Shown: positions 35,172 to 43,745, numbered from the stretch's first letter. The stretch: DNA of 64,000 nucleotides from Paraburkholderia sp. SOS3 (GCF_001922345.1 NZ_CP018812.1:2294001-2358000), one strand, 5' to 3'. Notes: generated from the letters alone by a model not told the origin. Made by a program: numbers and translations.

Positions 35172-35759
35172 ATGCCCGCCCAATTCCTGACGCTATCCGA
35201 CGATATGGTGCTTGATTTTCTCAATACGTCTTCCGCCGAAGATACGCACTTGCACGAATATTTCGCCAGCGACCAGCATGTTATCGATTGGATGCAGGCG
35301 CATCGGCTTATCGGCACGAGAAAGCTGCCGCTATTTGCGGACGGCGCATTGGTCAACGCCGCACATGCGCTTGGAGAAGCGATCAGAAAGGCACTGTTCG
35401 AGCGCAAAGCAGGAGAGAAAGTGCAAGTCGGATCGCTGAACGCATGCCTGGCACAAGGCCGCTATCGGCTCACTCTGGTCAGACAATCGAACGGCCAGCT
35501 ACAACTCATGCACGAATACGAGCATTCGACACCTGAACAGTTTCTTGCGCAAATCGCCAGCGCGGCAGCCGAACTGCTGGCCGCCGGAGACTTCGCCCTA
35601 ATCAGGAAATGCGAGTCCGATACATGCTCGCTATGGTTCTACGATCGAACCAAGGCTCACCGGCGTCGCTGGTGCAGCATGGCGAGGTGCGGCAATCGCC
35701 GCAAGGTGGCCGCGTATCGCGCGCGCCGCAAAGGCCGCGCCGGCGCCGGAATCGCCTGA
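35172..35759 (+). CDS. CGNR zinc-finger regulator 1 (ABATE domain)
   Basis: A 195-residue protein of the CGNR family. The N-terminal ABATE-type domain (LSDDMVLDFLNTSSAEDTHLHEYFASDQHVIDWMQAHRL) is followed by a helical region and the C-terminal zinc finger KCESDTCSLWFYDRTKAHRRRWCSMARCGNR. The four Cys (Cx4C...CxxxxC) and the CGNR signature are intact, and the basic TKxHRRRW segment is expected to contact DNA. CGGAGA precedes ATG 35172 at 8 nt. Its closest relative in the window is the CGNR protein at 43808 (same LWFYDRTKAHRRRWCSM block). It converges with the CGNR gene at 35797. Members are predicted transcription factors; this one may bind its own promoter repeat (inference). Confidence 0.9.
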   Translation: MPAQFLTLSDDMVLDFLNTSSAEDTHLHEYFASDQHVIDWMQAHRLIGTRKLPLFADGALVNAAHALGEAIRKALFERKAGEKVQVGSLNACLAQGRYRLTLVRQSNGQLQLMHEYEHSTPEQFLAQIASAAAELLAAGDFALIRKCESDTCSLWFYDRTKAHRRRWCSMARCGNRRKVAAYRARRKGRAGAGIA

Positions 35760-35796
35760 CGCCTTCATCCTCCGCGGTTTCGAGCTCGCTCATTCA

Positions 35797-36384
35797 TTAT
35801 TCGACGAGGCCGCCACACAGTAATCGCGTGCGAAAACGAGCCGCTTTCTGGCGGTTCCCGCAAATCGTCATGTTGCACCAGCGCCGCCTGTGCGATTTCG
35901 TTCTGTCGTAAAACCATAGCGGACAGTCTGGCGATTCGCACTGACGAATCAGCAGGAAATCTCCGCGAGCGAGCAGTTGCGCTGCCGCGATCGCGACAGG
36001 CACGAGCACCTGCATCGCCGATTGCGCCGGAAACCGGTATAACGCGTTCAAATTGCCTTCGCCATCCTCCGCGAGCTCGATTTGATAGCTGCCGGCGCTC
36101 AACACCCGATTGAGCAGTTCGGCGTCCACGCACTGTCCCAGCTTTTTCTGCAATACCAGTTGACGCACGTCCTCCCTCAACTGCCGCGCCTCTAATGCAA
36201 GATCGCAATAGAGACCGTCACCACGCATCTCGATCATATCGAGCAGCCCCGCTCCTTCGAGCCAGGCAAGCACATCGCTGTCGGATTGAAAAAGATCCAG
36301 CAACTGACCATTCCGCGGTACGACGGTATTCAGGAATTCGAGCACCGCGTCCTGAGCGCGTACTGATGCCAATGGCGAAGCCAT
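35797..36384 (-). CDS. CGNR zinc-finger regulator 2 (ABATE domain)
   Basis: A 195-residue CGNR protein, convergent with regulator 1, leaving 37 bp between stops. N-terminal AQDAVLEFLNTVVPRNGQLLDLFQSDSDVLAWLEGAGLLD is the ABATE-like start. The zinc finger reads QCESPDCPLWFYDRTKSHRRRWCNMTICGNRQKAARFR, with all four Cys kept. GTGGAGG lies 5 nt before ATG 36384; the GTG of that same motif (36396) would be an alternative start. Its promoter on the minus strand carries the shared GTAAC-N21-GTTAC motif. A regulatory role is predicted from the family; targets are unknown. Confidence 0.9.
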   Translation of the reverse strand: MASPLASVRAQDAVLEFLNTVVPRNGQLLDLFQSDSDVLAWLEGAGLLDMIEMRGDGLYCDLALEARQLREDVRQLVLQKKLGQCVDAELLNRVLSAGSYQIELAEDGEGNLNALYRFPAQSAMQVLVPVAIAAAQLLARGDFLLIRQCESPDCPLWFYDRTKSHRRRWCNMTICGNRQKAARFRTRLLCGGLVE

Positions 36385-36410
36385 TGAATCCTCCACAAAA
36401 ATGAACCGTG

Positions 36411-36444
36411 ACTGTAACTTCTAACACCACACTTGACAAGTTAC
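36411..36444 (-). promoter_or_regulatory. CGNR-cluster promoter/operator 2: GTAAC-TTGTCA-N15-GTTAC
   Basis: On the minus strand, GTAAC-N21-GTTAC spans 36444-36414. It has TTGTCA (36439-36434) and, 17 bp later, TACAGT (36416-36411). The implied start of transcription is about 20 nt before the ATG of CGNR regulator 2. Spacing is identical to the sites at 35109 and 38881. Confidence 0.6.
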
Positions 36445-36925
36445 TCTCATAATGAATCACTCCCATGCGCATGATTTCTTTAGCATAGGTCGACGGCTCA
36501 TCTCAACAGGAAGATTCAGGTCTGCTCTTCAGGTATGAGCGCGCGCTCATACCTGCCACTCATACCTCGTCGTGCAATAACGGGAGATAACGGAGCGAGG
36601 CCTTGGAGGAACAGAGATAAGCCCACGAAAACGCTACCGCGGGAAAGCATGCCTCACATGCCGTGTCCTCACCGCTGCATAACGGTGATGCGGACCGACA
36701 GGCGATCTCAAACTCTATTCGACGGCGACACACAAATGACCGATGCTCACAACTGTCCGATTGCGGCGAATCAGAATGGTATTGTCTTTGTTAGTTTTCC
36801 CATTCATTTCATACCTTCGGCTCTCTCGGTACTGGCGTCGAAAGCCAACACGAACGACGAAACATTCGCGATTCGACCGTCGCGACAGCTAAACGTCAAT
36901 CTGGCTGGCTTCGACGCTCCCTCTT
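36445..36925. other. 481-bp spacer, no supported gene
   Basis: A 155-codon rightward frame (36535-37002) exists but shows no family features and runs into the SDR gene antisense. The sequence is more AT-rich near 36770-36830. I see nothing else definite. Confidence 0.5.
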
Positions 36926-37696
36926 TCAAAGGCCCTTCACTTCGCCGCCATCCATCCGCAACGCCGCGCCGATCAGCCATTCACCCGCTGGGGACAACAT
37001 GAACGCCATCAGCTCCGCGATATCGTCGGGCTTGCCATAGCGCGTGATGCCGGCTAGCCCCGGGAATTTGTCGAGCGCCTCTTCCACTGTCATACCGTGA
37101 GAAGCCGCATACTTTTCCATATACGAGCGGCGCCGATCGGTCATCACGGGGCCTGGAAGCACGCTATTTACGCGTATGCCGTCGCCAATGCCGCGATCCG
37201 CAAACGCCTTCGCCATGGCGACGATCGCCGCATTAACGGTCGCAACGGCGGCAAAGCCCGATTTGGGCGCTTCGGCCGAATTGCCGGACGTAAAAATAAC
37301 CGCACCGCGCGTTGCCTTCAGCGCATCCCACGCGTGAATTGCAAGCCTTCTCGCGCCGTGCAGCTTCAGTGCAAATCCGTCGTCCCATTGTTCGTCGGTC
37401 ATTTCGAGCACGTCGATTTGCGGTACAGCACCGGCGATGTTGACCACCGCGTCGATTCGACCGAACCGGTCGAGCGTCTTCGCAACCACGGCTTCGGCGG
37501 CGATCGGCTCGCGCAGATCGATGCAGATATCGAGCGATTCCGCGCCGGCCGCGACGACGTCTCTCGCCGTCGCCTTCAGCAGTTCCGCGTCGCGTGCCGC
37601 GATCGCGACGCCGCCAAAGTCTTGCGCAAGACGAATCGCCGTGGCACGCCCGATACCGCGGCTCGCGCCAGTCACGATGGCAATTTTCTTTTCCAT
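36926..37696 (-). CDS. SDR-family protein with altered catalytic residues
   Basis: A 256-residue short-chain dehydrogenase/reductase fold protein. The cofactor motif TGASRGIG (residues 9-16), the NAG-like VNIAGA (85-90) and the C-terminal LSPAGEWLIGAALRMDGG are classical. Ser137 (FTSGNS) aligns with the catalytic Ser. Where YxxxK is expected the sequence reads VATVNAA, so the Tyr position is Val151 and the Lys position Asn155. The protein may bind NAD(P) without the standard chemistry, or use other residues. TGAGG is 9 nt before ATG 37696. It lies leftward, downstream of the intact LysR gene (37911-38810) and in the same direction, so it may be co-transcribed. Confidence 0.85.
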   Translation of the reverse strand: MEKKIAIVTGASRGIGRATAIRLAQDFGGVAIAARDAELLKATARDVVAAGAESLDICIDLREPIAAEAVVAKTLDRFGRIDAVVNIAGAVPQIDVLEMTDEQWDDGFALKLHGARRLAIHAWDALKATRGAVIFTSGNSAEAPKSGFAAVATVNAAIVAMAKAFADRGIGDGIRVNSVLPGPVMTDRRRSYMEKYAASHGMTVEEALDKFPGLAGITRYGKPDDIAELMAFMLSPAGEWLIGAALRMDGGEVKGL

Positions 37697-37910
37697 TTCT
37701 AATACCTCAGCAAGGTGGATGGCCAGGTTCGCGTCATGCGAACTTCACATTGTTTCGCATGACATATCGTTGCGTGCAGGATCGCCGCGTCTCGACAACG
37801 ACGGGGTACCCGAGCGCTGCTTCGCTGAATGCAGTATTGGCCAATCCTGGCGGACAAGCCATAGAGCGGGCGAGATAGCTGCTATGACCTGGTTCCCATA
37901 AGATCGGGAA

Positions 37911-38810
37911 CTAAGCCTCGCTCATCACTTTCGATGCGCTCTCACGCGCGATTTCGAGCATCAGCGCGGTCATGGCCGACAACGGACGGCCGCGGCGCGT
38001 CACCGCCACGACCCAGCGGCGCATCATCGGCTGCTCGATCTTCACGCTCACGAGCTGATACTCCTGCAACAGTTTCTCCGGAATCAGATCCGGCAGAATG
38101 CATTGGCCATTTGTCATCGACACGAGCTTCAGCATCGCGTCGACGGTTTCGACTTCGGCGGTAACCGTCGCATCGAATTCCTTCGTGTGCAGCATCTTGC
38201 GCAATGCGTAGCCTGCCGGAAACGCAACAAGCGGCACCGACTCGCTGCGCAAGTCGACGCTCGCCTTCGTAGCAAATCGTGAACGCTCATGTACGACCAG
38301 GCACATCGTGTCTTCGAATAAAGGCGTGATCTCGAGCTGGTCGGATGCGACTGCCGAGTCGTATGCGAAACCTATCTCGGCCCTTCCGCTTTCGACCAGT
38401 TCCACGACGCCGGGCGAACTGCGCCCGAGCAACGCGAGGCTCGCGCTCGGCCTTTGCGCCATGAACCTCGCGGCCACTTCCGCCATGAAGTAATAGCTCA
38501 GCGTGTGGATCGTCGCGATGTGAATGCTGCCGTCCGTCACGCCGTGTTCGTTGCGCAATTGCAGCATGGTGTTGTCCACCAGTTGATACGCGGCGCTGAC
38601 CACTTCCAGCAGCTTGCGGCCCGCTTCGGTCAATTCCACCCCACGCCCATGGCGAATGAAAAGCGGTTGCCCGATGAATTCTTCGAGGCTCGCGAGATGA
38701 CGGCTCAATCCCGATTGCGTGAGCGACATCGCCTCCGCTGCGGCGGAAAGCGATTTATGGGCAGCTATTTCTATGAAGAGCCTGGCCTGATAGTCAACGT
38801 TGGATTTCAT
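37911..38810 (-). CDS. LysR-family transcriptional regulator
   Basis: A 299-residue LysR protein of normal length. The HTH is AHKSLSAAAEAMSLTQSGLSRHLASLEEFIGQPLFIRHGRGVELTEAGR, followed by the linker helix and the effector-binding domain (SIHIATIHTLSYYFMAEVAARFMAQRPSASLALLGRS... to NGQCILPDLIPEKLL). It is closely related to the shortened LysR at 44849 (shared AAYxLVD, xxATxHxxS, RHGRGxELT). Its upstream region has the GTAAC-N21-GTTAC element 71 bp before the start. Likely regulates the SDR and/or the hydrolase upstream of it; the effector is unknown. Confidence 0.92.
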   Translation of the reverse strand: MKSNVDYQARLFIEIAAHKSLSAAAEAMSLTQSGLSRHLASLEEFIGQPLFIRHGRGVELTEAGRKLLEVVSAAYQLVDNTMLQLRNEHGVTDGSIHIATIHTLSYYFMAEVAARFMAQRPSASLALLGRSSPGVVELVESGRAEIGFAYDSAVASDQLEITPLFEDTMCLVVHERSRFATKASVDLRSESVPLVAFPAGYALRKMLHTKEFDATVTAEVETVDAMLKLVSMTNGQCILPDLIPEKLLQEYQLVSVKIEQPMMRRWVVAVTRRGRPLSAMTALMLEIARESASKVMSEA

Positions 38811-38880
38811 GGTTGCACGGTGCGTTGCTTTGTCGGTCGGCTCGTTGCCGAATGCGGTAAAAATAGTTGCACGAACACAT

Positions 38881-38911
38881 GTAACTTGTCAAATGCATTA
38901 TTAACAGTTAC
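38881..38911. promoter_or_regulatory. CGNR-cluster operator 3: GTAAC-TTGTCA-N15-GTTAC
   Basis: GTAAC-TTGTCA-N15-GTTAC with exactly the spacing of the sites at 35109 and 36414, 71 bp upstream of the LysR gene. On the plus strand it would drive transcription antisense to the hydrolase at 39009, so here it more likely acts as an operator for the leftward LysR. The complementary strand offers TTGACA. Confidence 0.5.
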
Positions 38912-39008
38912 GCCAACAAAGTGCACGCAGCAAGGCACACACGTGTACCTTGTATCCGTGAAATTGCCGGCCCGCGGCGCGCGAGCCAGGCAATCCGCGG
39001 CGTCGCGA

Positions 39009-39896
39009 TCAGGGCTTCAGATGCTCCGCCAGAAAATCCCGCATCGCCGCAGCGATTTCATCGACATGCGTTTCCAGAGCAAAATGCCCAGTGTCGAGCA
39101 TCCTGACCACCGCGCCCGGATTGTCGCGACGGTACGCTTCGGCGCCGGGCGGGATGAAGAACGGGTCGTTCTTTCCCCAGATGGCGAGCGTCGGCGGCTG
39201 CTTTTCGCGGAAAAACTGCTGGAATACCGGATAGAGTTTCAGGTTTGATCGATAGTCGAGGAACAGGTCGAGCTGGATGTCCTTCTGGCCAGGGCGCTCG
39301 AGCAGCGCCGCGTCGAGCGTGTACGATTCCGGCGGCACCGAATCGGGGCTCGATACGCCGTGCAAATATTGAAAGCGCGTGCCCTCGAAGTTCAGGATCG
39401 CGTCGTGAACGGTCTTGCGGTGAGCCGGTGTCGGCTCCGCCCAGTACTTGCGAATAGGATCCCACGCGTCACCGAGCCCTTCTTCATACGCGTTGCCATT
39501 CTGCGAGATCAATGCGCTCACGCGCTCCGGAAACTTCACGGCGAGCCGGAGGCCGACCGGTGCACCATAGTCGAATACGTAGACTGCATAACGCTTCAAT
39601 CCGAGCTTGTCGACAAACGCGGCCATCGTCTGCGCGAGCGCATCGAAGGAGTATTTGTAGCCACGCGCGTCGGGGACATCGGTGAAACCGAACCCGGGCA
39701 AGTCCGGCGCGATCACCCGGTACGTATCTGCGAGACGTGGCATCAGTCGACGATACATGTGCGACGAAGAAGGAAAACCGTGCAACAGCAAAACGACCGG
39801 TGCCGTTGCAGGGCCGGCTTCCCGATAAAAGACGCCGACGCCGTCGGCCTCGATACGCTTGACGGAAACGGCTGGGACGTTATGACCTTTCGACAT
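39009..39896 (-). CDS. Alpha/beta hydrolase with Asp nucleophile (haloalkane dehalogenase/epoxide hydrolase superfamily)
   Basis: A 295-residue alpha/beta hydrolase. The nucleophile elbow VFDYGAPVG has Asp109 instead of Ser, as in haloalkane dehalogenases and epoxide hydrolases. The oxyanion region is HGFPSSSHMYRRLM. The acid is probably in WGKNDPFF and the base His in LDTGHFALETH. However, haloalkane dehalogenases carry Trp after the nucleophile (DWG) and usually Asn in HGNP, both for halide binding; here these are Tyr and Phe. A true dehalogenase is therefore doubtful. ATGGAG lies 9 nt before ATG 39896, which supports this start. The family block SQNGNAYEEGLGDAWDPIRKYW is distinctive. Leftward, upstream of the LysR gene. 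Confidence 0.85.
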   Translation of the reverse strand: MSKGHNVPAVSVKRIEADGVGVFYREAGPATAPVVLLLHGFPSSSHMYRRLMPRLADTYRVIAPDLPGFGFTDVPDARGYKYSFDALAQTMAAFVDKLGLKRYAVYVFDYGAPVGLRLAVKFPERVSALISQNGNAYEEGLGDAWDPIRKYWAEPTPAHRKTVHDAILNFEGTRFQYLHGVSSPDSVPPESYTLDAALLERPGQKDIQLDLFLDYRSNLKLYPVFQQFFREKQPPTLAIWGKNDPFFIPPGAEAYRRDNPGAVVRMLDTGHFALETHVDEIAAAMRDFLAEHLKP

Positions 39897-39966
39897 TGAA
39901 ATCTCCATGAACCACTGATCAACGGGCTGGCCGCGTGCTGCCGGTGCTTCGCGGCAACCAGTCAAT

Positions 39967-39997
39967 CCAACCTTTTATTCAATTTTTTATTGGTTAC
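39967..39997. promoter_or_regulatory. Degenerate CGNR-cluster motif upstream of the Asp-nucleophile hydrolase
   Basis: CCAAC-N21-GTTAC: one arm intact and the other matching 3 of 5, with the same 31-bp overall length as the three perfect sites. It is 71 bp upstream of the hydrolase start, the same distance as in the LysR gene, within an AT-rich stretch. Confidence 0.3.
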
Positions 39998-40147
39998 ACT
40001 GACTGATTGCTTTCCGGGCGGCCTGACGATCGGTTCCGACTCGTCAGTTATGGTCGGTATCCTATCTAATAAAATGTATTGCAAATCACACGGCGCGCTT
40101 GTTCAATTCGCCCGCTACGGCGCCCTATGGGATTCGGCACGCGCTGC

Positions 40148-40822
40148 CTACCGGATCAGCGTAGCGAGTTCGACGAGCGACCGATGCTCGCTATGCAATC
40201 CCGCGAACTCGTATTCCGGCGGCAACTGTGACCGGTTGATACGTGCAGCCTTGAAGCCGAAAGACGACGCGCCCGCGAGATCCCATGCGTTGCTCGATAC
40301 GAACACCACCTGACTCGGCTTCACGTTCAACGTGTCGCAAGCGTACTGGTAAACACGCGGGTCCGGCTTGTAGACCTTCAGATCATCAACCGACAACGCC
40401 GCGTCGATAAATTCCAGCAATCCACCCGCCTCGAGCGCCGCCTTGATCATCTGGTTTGTGCCATTCGACAGCACCGAAATTTTGACTTGCGAATCTTTCA
40501 AACGAGCGAGCGCTTGCCGGGCCTCCGGATGCGCATCGAGCACGAAATACGCGCTCAACAGCCGCGCTTTCAAGTCCTCGTCGTGATCGAGCCCGAACGT
40601 GCGCAAGGTATAGACGAGCGCTTCCTCCGTCACGGTCCAGAAATCTTCATAGCGATTCATCATCGTGCGCGTCCAGCAATACTCGAGCTGGCGCGATCGC
40701 CACATCGCAGCGAAGGCATCGGCCTTCTCTCCCATTGACGCCGCGTTGCGTTTCACCGCTGCGTTGACGTCCAGCAGCGTTCCGTATGCGTCAAACACAA
40801 AAGCTCGAATTCCGTCCGACAT
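40148..40822 (-). CDS. L-2-haloacid dehalogenase (haloacid dehalogenase type II)
   Basis: A 224-residue HAD enzyme that converts L-2-haloacids to D-2-hydroxyacids by an Asp-ester mechanism. All residues known from L-DEX YL are present at a constant offset of one: Asp11 and Thr15 (DAYGTLLDV), Arg42 (WRSRQLEYCW), Ser119 and Asn120 (LSNG), Lys152 (KVYKPDPRVY), and Ser176, Asn178 and Asp181 (SSNAWDLAGA). TGGAGCG sits 6 nt before ATG 40822; the longer frame to 40903 is not needed. Length fits the family. Together with the two Asp-nucleophile hydrolases nearby it suggests breakdown of halogenated or epoxide compounds, but no alcohol/aldehyde dehydrogenase pair is next to it. Confidence 0.93.
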   Translation of the reverse strand: MSDGIRAFVFDAYGTLLDVNAAVKRNAASMGEKADAFAAMWRSRQLEYCWTRTMMNRYEDFWTVTEEALVYTLRTFGLDHDEDLKARLLSAYFVLDAHPEARQALARLKDSQVKISVLSNGTNQMIKAALEAGGLLEFIDAALSVDDLKVYKPDPRVYQYACDTLNVKPSQVVFVSSNAWDLAGASSFGFKAARINRSQLPPEYEFAGLHSEHRSLVELATLIR

Positions 40823-41245
40823 ATCGCGCTCCAGTTCATAGGTCAAGGTGCAGTCCATATTAACCGGTTGATATGGTTTATCCAAACGCTGACTTGTCTC
40901 CATCTGACGAAAACACTTTTCTATTTCCGACCTGAAAAGAAGCGGACGTGCTTGAATGCGGAACTTCGTCGTAGAACGCTAAGGACTGCATTTGTCCCGC
41001 TAGCAGAGACGGGATCTCCGAGCGCGCCTCGACGCGATTCTGCGCGAGATCCGGGACATCACATAACAGCTATGCACGCGTCGCATCGGCGACGCGAGAA
41101 TTGACCTATGGGATTCGACGGCAGACCGGTTCGACAAGGCCACGGTGGCCATGGGTATGGGCTTCGTGTTCTCGCGGAGCGGGACACGACGATGCGACCC
41201 GACGGGCGGCCGACTCTGAGGATTCGCCTAGCCGTCCCGGACAAA
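40823..41245. other. 423-bp spacer with a perfect hairpin, no supported gene
   Basis: Between the haloacid dehalogenase and CGNR regulator 3, both leftward. It contains an 8-bp perfect hairpin CGCGTCGC-ATCG-GCGACGCG (41077-41096) without a T-run. Frames covering 41101-41390 are antisense to CGNR regulator 3 or lack features. Confidence 0.5.
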
Positions 41246-41830
41246 TCAACGCATATGCGCCGCTCGCGCGTGCTTGCGCTTGAATGCGTGAACCTTTGCG
41301 CGGCTCCCGCAGCGCTGCATCGAACACCAGCGGCGTTGGCCGCTCGGTGATGTGTCGACGAACAGCATTCGGCAATCGGGCTGGTCGCAAGTCTTGACGC
41401 GCAATTTCAATGCCCCGGTGACGAGGTCGATCGCATCTCGCGCAATGATAGAGAGGGCCGTGGCCAACGGGTCGTCGGAAACCACCGATACGGTGCCGGT
41501 GGTACTGTCGAGCTGCGGCATTCCGAGCGGATACTTCGCCGCACGATTGACGATGCTCACGGCCCGCTCCGGCAACCTGCCGTGCATCGCTCCCGTGACC
41601 ATCTGCCAGATCGCTTCGCGCAGCTCGACAAGGCGAGCTTCTTCGCTTCTGGATAGCGCCGGCACGTCGGAGAACAGACCCGCTGCTTTAAGCCATCTGC
41701 CGCTCGCGCCTGCCGACGCCATGATGTCGAGCGGTTTGGAGGCACGCCGCCGGATTGTCGCTGCAAGGTCTAACGAGACCCGTCCGGAATTGAAACGGAA
41801 CTCCGGTTCCATTGCTCTCGCAATCGCCAT
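41246..41830 (-). CDS. CGNR zinc-finger regulator 3
   Basis: A 194-residue CGNR protein, more divergent than the other three. The N-terminal FRFNSGRVSLDLAATIRRRASKPLDIMASAGASGRWLKAAGL is ABATE-like. The zinc finger is TCDQPDCRMLFVDTSPSGQRRWCSMQRCGSRAKVHAFKRKH, with four Cys and the final CGNR as CGSR. The sequence VDTSPSGQRRW is the pattern of the larger CGNR subfamily, whereas the other three here have YDRTKxHRRRW. ATG 41830 or 41812 are possible starts. The promoter region has clustered AACCGG words rather than the exact GTAAC-N21-GTTAC element. Divergent from the TetR gene. Confidence 0.9.
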   Translation of the reverse strand: MAIARAMEPEFRFNSGRVSLDLAATIRRRASKPLDIMASAGASGRWLKAAGLFSDVPALSRSEEARLVELREAIWQMVTGAMHGRLPERAVSIVNRAAKYPLGMPQLDSTTGTVSVVSDDPLATALSIIARDAIDLVTGALKLRVKTCDQPDCRMLFVDTSPSGQRRWCSMQRCGSRAKVHAFKRKHARAAHMR

Positions 41831-41952
41831 ACAAATAACCCTGAAACTCGAGACGAGTGCAACCAGTATATCCGGTTATACCGGTTTCCACCCGGTTCGA
41901 ACCAGGGATGATCCGGGCGCGCCTTGACCCTGCGTTTTGTACTTAATAGTAT

Positions 41953-41969
41953 GTACGCAACAAGCGTAC
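41953..41969. promoter_or_regulatory. Candidate TetR operator
   Basis: Perfect inverted repeat GTACGC-AACAA-GCGTAC, 29 bp upstream of the TetR start, in the divergent region with CGNR regulator 3. Position and symmetry fit autoregulation by the TetR protein (inference). Confidence 0.5.
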
Positions 41970-41997
41970 GTACATCTCGATCAGGAGGCGAAAGGCA

Positions 41998-42600
41998 ATG
42001 GGGCCGCGGGAAGACATCATCGAGGCGGCGAAAGACCTGCTCTGGGAGAAAGGGTACGAAGCGACGAGCCCGCGCGATATTCAACTGAAAAGTCATTCTG
42101 GCCAAGGCAGCTCTTATCATCCCTTCCCGAGCAAGCAGGCGTTAGCGTATGCCGCTATTGTCGAAGTCGTCGATGAGCGCATCGCAGATTTCGAAAAAGC
42201 AATGTCGCATGACGGACGCTTCAGGGACCGCCTGCTTACCTTTCTCGAGCAGAACACGAGGCCGTTGTCGGGTTGCCGCGTAGGCCGGCTCGTTTGGGAT
42301 TGTGCAATTCAGGACGAAACGTTGCGGCTTCCTTTATCACGCTATTTCGAACACCTCGAAACGCGGCTGCGAGCAATTCTCGAAAACGAACAGGCAGCGG
42401 GTTCGATCCGCTTGAGCCTGCCTGCCGCCCACATAGCATTGACCATCGTCACCGTCGTTCAGGGCAGCTTCGCGGTGAGCCGCGCCATGAACCGGTCACG
42501 CGCCGACGATTCGCGCACCGCGCTGGCTGCCTGTCTCGACCTTGCAATCGTGGATTGCGGCGATTCGCACACGGCGTTCGCGGGTTCGTCCAACCACTGA
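41998..42600 (+). CDS. TetR-family transcriptional repressor
   Basis: A 200-residue TetR protein. The N-terminal HTH is REDIIEAAKDLLWEKGYEATSPRDIQLKSHSGQGSSYHPFPSKQALAYAAI, which fits the family helix-turn-helix (normally GxGxxYxxFxSKxxL; here QGSSYHPFPSKQAL). The C-terminal ligand domain RLLTFLEQNTRPLSGCRVGRLVWDCAIQDETLRLPL resembles the TetR_C_16/LmrA-YxaF group. AGGAGG precedes ATG 41998. The hydrolase gene begins 8 bp after its stop, so the two form an operon in which the repressor probably controls the hydrolase. A perfect inverted repeat lies just upstream. Confidence 0.9.
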   Translation: MGPREDIIEAAKDLLWEKGYEATSPRDIQLKSHSGQGSSYHPFPSKQALAYAAIVEVVDERIADFEKAMSHDGRFRDRLLTFLEQNTRPLSGCRVGRLVWDCAIQDETLRLPLSRYFEHLETRLRAILENEQAAGSIRLSLPAAHIALTIVTVVQGSFAVSRAMNRSRADDSRTALAACLDLAIVDCGDSHTAFAGSSNH

Positions 42601-42608
42601 GGCCAGCC

Positions 42609-43445
42609 ATGCAAATGCCGCTCAAAGGCTCGATCAGCGTCGCAAATCAGCGGATCGCCTATACGCGCTCCGCTCAGACGCCTACGGTCGCATTGCTGCA
42701 CGGCATTCCGACAAACCGCCATCTCTGGCGTCACGTCACGCCGGAGCTGTCAGCGAAACAATGCGGCTGGATTGCATTCGACCTCGTCGGATACGGCGAT
42801 TCGTCAAAGCCGGCAACGCTCGACATTGGCGTGCGCGCGCAGGCGCATTTCATTGCGGGCGCCATGCATGCAGCAGGATGGCGGCGCGGCACGGTAGTCG
42901 GCCACGATATCGGCGGCGGAGTGGCACAGTTACTTGCGCTCGATCCGTCGCTAAGGATCAATCGAATGGCATTGATCGATAGCGTGGCCTACGACTCGTT
43001 TCCCGAACCGGGCATTGCGCGCCTTAAAGACCCGGCATGGGATGCGATCCTCGGCGCGGAAGATTTCGACCTGAAGCGCGGCTTTGCCAAGGGCCTGAAG
43101 CAAGGATTAGTAAAAGGCGAACTCGTGACGCCCGAGCTGATAGCCGCGTATGAACGCCCGTTCCAGGGCGTATCTGGGCGGCTCGCCTATTTACGCGCGG
43201 CACGCGCGCTGCGCAGCGAAGACCTCATGGCGCGAATCGCCGACATCGAGGCGCTTGACATTCCGGTCCTGATGATCTGGGGTGCGCACGATCATTTTCA
43301 GCCCGTTGAATATGGCCATCGGCTCGCAAATGCGTTGCAAAACGCGCAGATCGAGATCTTGGAGACAGCCGGGCACTTTCTGCCCGAAGACGAGCCCGCG
43401 CTGCTGGGCAAGCGGTTGGCCGATTTCGTATCGCACGCGCGCTGA
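42609..43445 (+). CDS. Alpha/beta hydrolase with Asp nucleophile (epoxide hydrolase/dehalogenase-like)
   Basis: A 278-residue alpha/beta hydrolase. The nucleophile elbow VVGHDIGGGVA has Asp100, the GHDxGG pattern found in epoxide hydrolases and fluoroacetate/haloacetate dehalogenases. HGIPTNRHLWRHV is the oxyanion loop, IAFDLVGYGDSSKP follows strand beta4, WGAHDHFQP holds the acid and ETAGHFLPEDEP the His. A GAGG overlapping the TetR stop serves ATG 42609. Directly downstream of the TetR gene in an operon. It is only distantly related to the hydrolase at 39009. Dehalogenase versus epoxide hydrolase cannot be decided from motifs. Confidence 0.88.
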   Translation: MQMPLKGSISVANQRIAYTRSAQTPTVALLHGIPTNRHLWRHVTPELSAKQCGWIAFDLVGYGDSSKPATLDIGVRAQAHFIAGAMHAAGWRRGTVVGHDIGGGVAQLLALDPSLRINRMALIDSVAYDSFPEPGIARLKDPAWDAILGAEDFDLKRGFAKGLKQGLVKGELVTPELIAAYERPFQGVSGRLAYLRAARALRSEDLMARIADIEALDIPVLMIWGAHDHFQPVEYGHRLANALQNAQIEILETAGHFLPEDEPALLGKRLADFVSHAR

Positions 43446-43745
43446 GACGCCGCCCGCGGCCTCGCCCTCGCCGTTGCCCCTCGCCGCAAGGCCATTCTCG
43501 AACACGAATGGCGCTCGCGCAGACGGGTCGTCGCGCCAACCATCACCCAATACGTATTCGCACCCGCCGCTGCGGCGTCGACGCTTGAGATCACGCTTGC
43601 ACTGGCATTCACTTACGCCATCAACCGAAAGCTGACTTGCTTGCCAGGTTGGGCGGCAAGCCCGCGAACTCGCAGACTCCTGTATATTACGAATGCGGGT
43701 TACCGGTACTGCAAGCGCCCTACGCCACGTATTTTCGACTGACCG

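Noticed and set aside
36535..37002. 155-codon rightward frame between CGNR regulator 2 and the SDR gene
   Set aside because: No ribosome site or family features; its end is antisense to the SDR gene.
39009..39896. Firm call as haloalkane dehalogenase
   Set aside because: The nucleophile is Asp, but the halide-stabilising Trp (DWG) and Asn (HGNP) are Tyr and Phe, so only the superfamily is supported.
41077..41096. Hairpin as a Rho-independent terminator
   Set aside because: Perfect stem but no T-run on either strand; kept only as a structural note.
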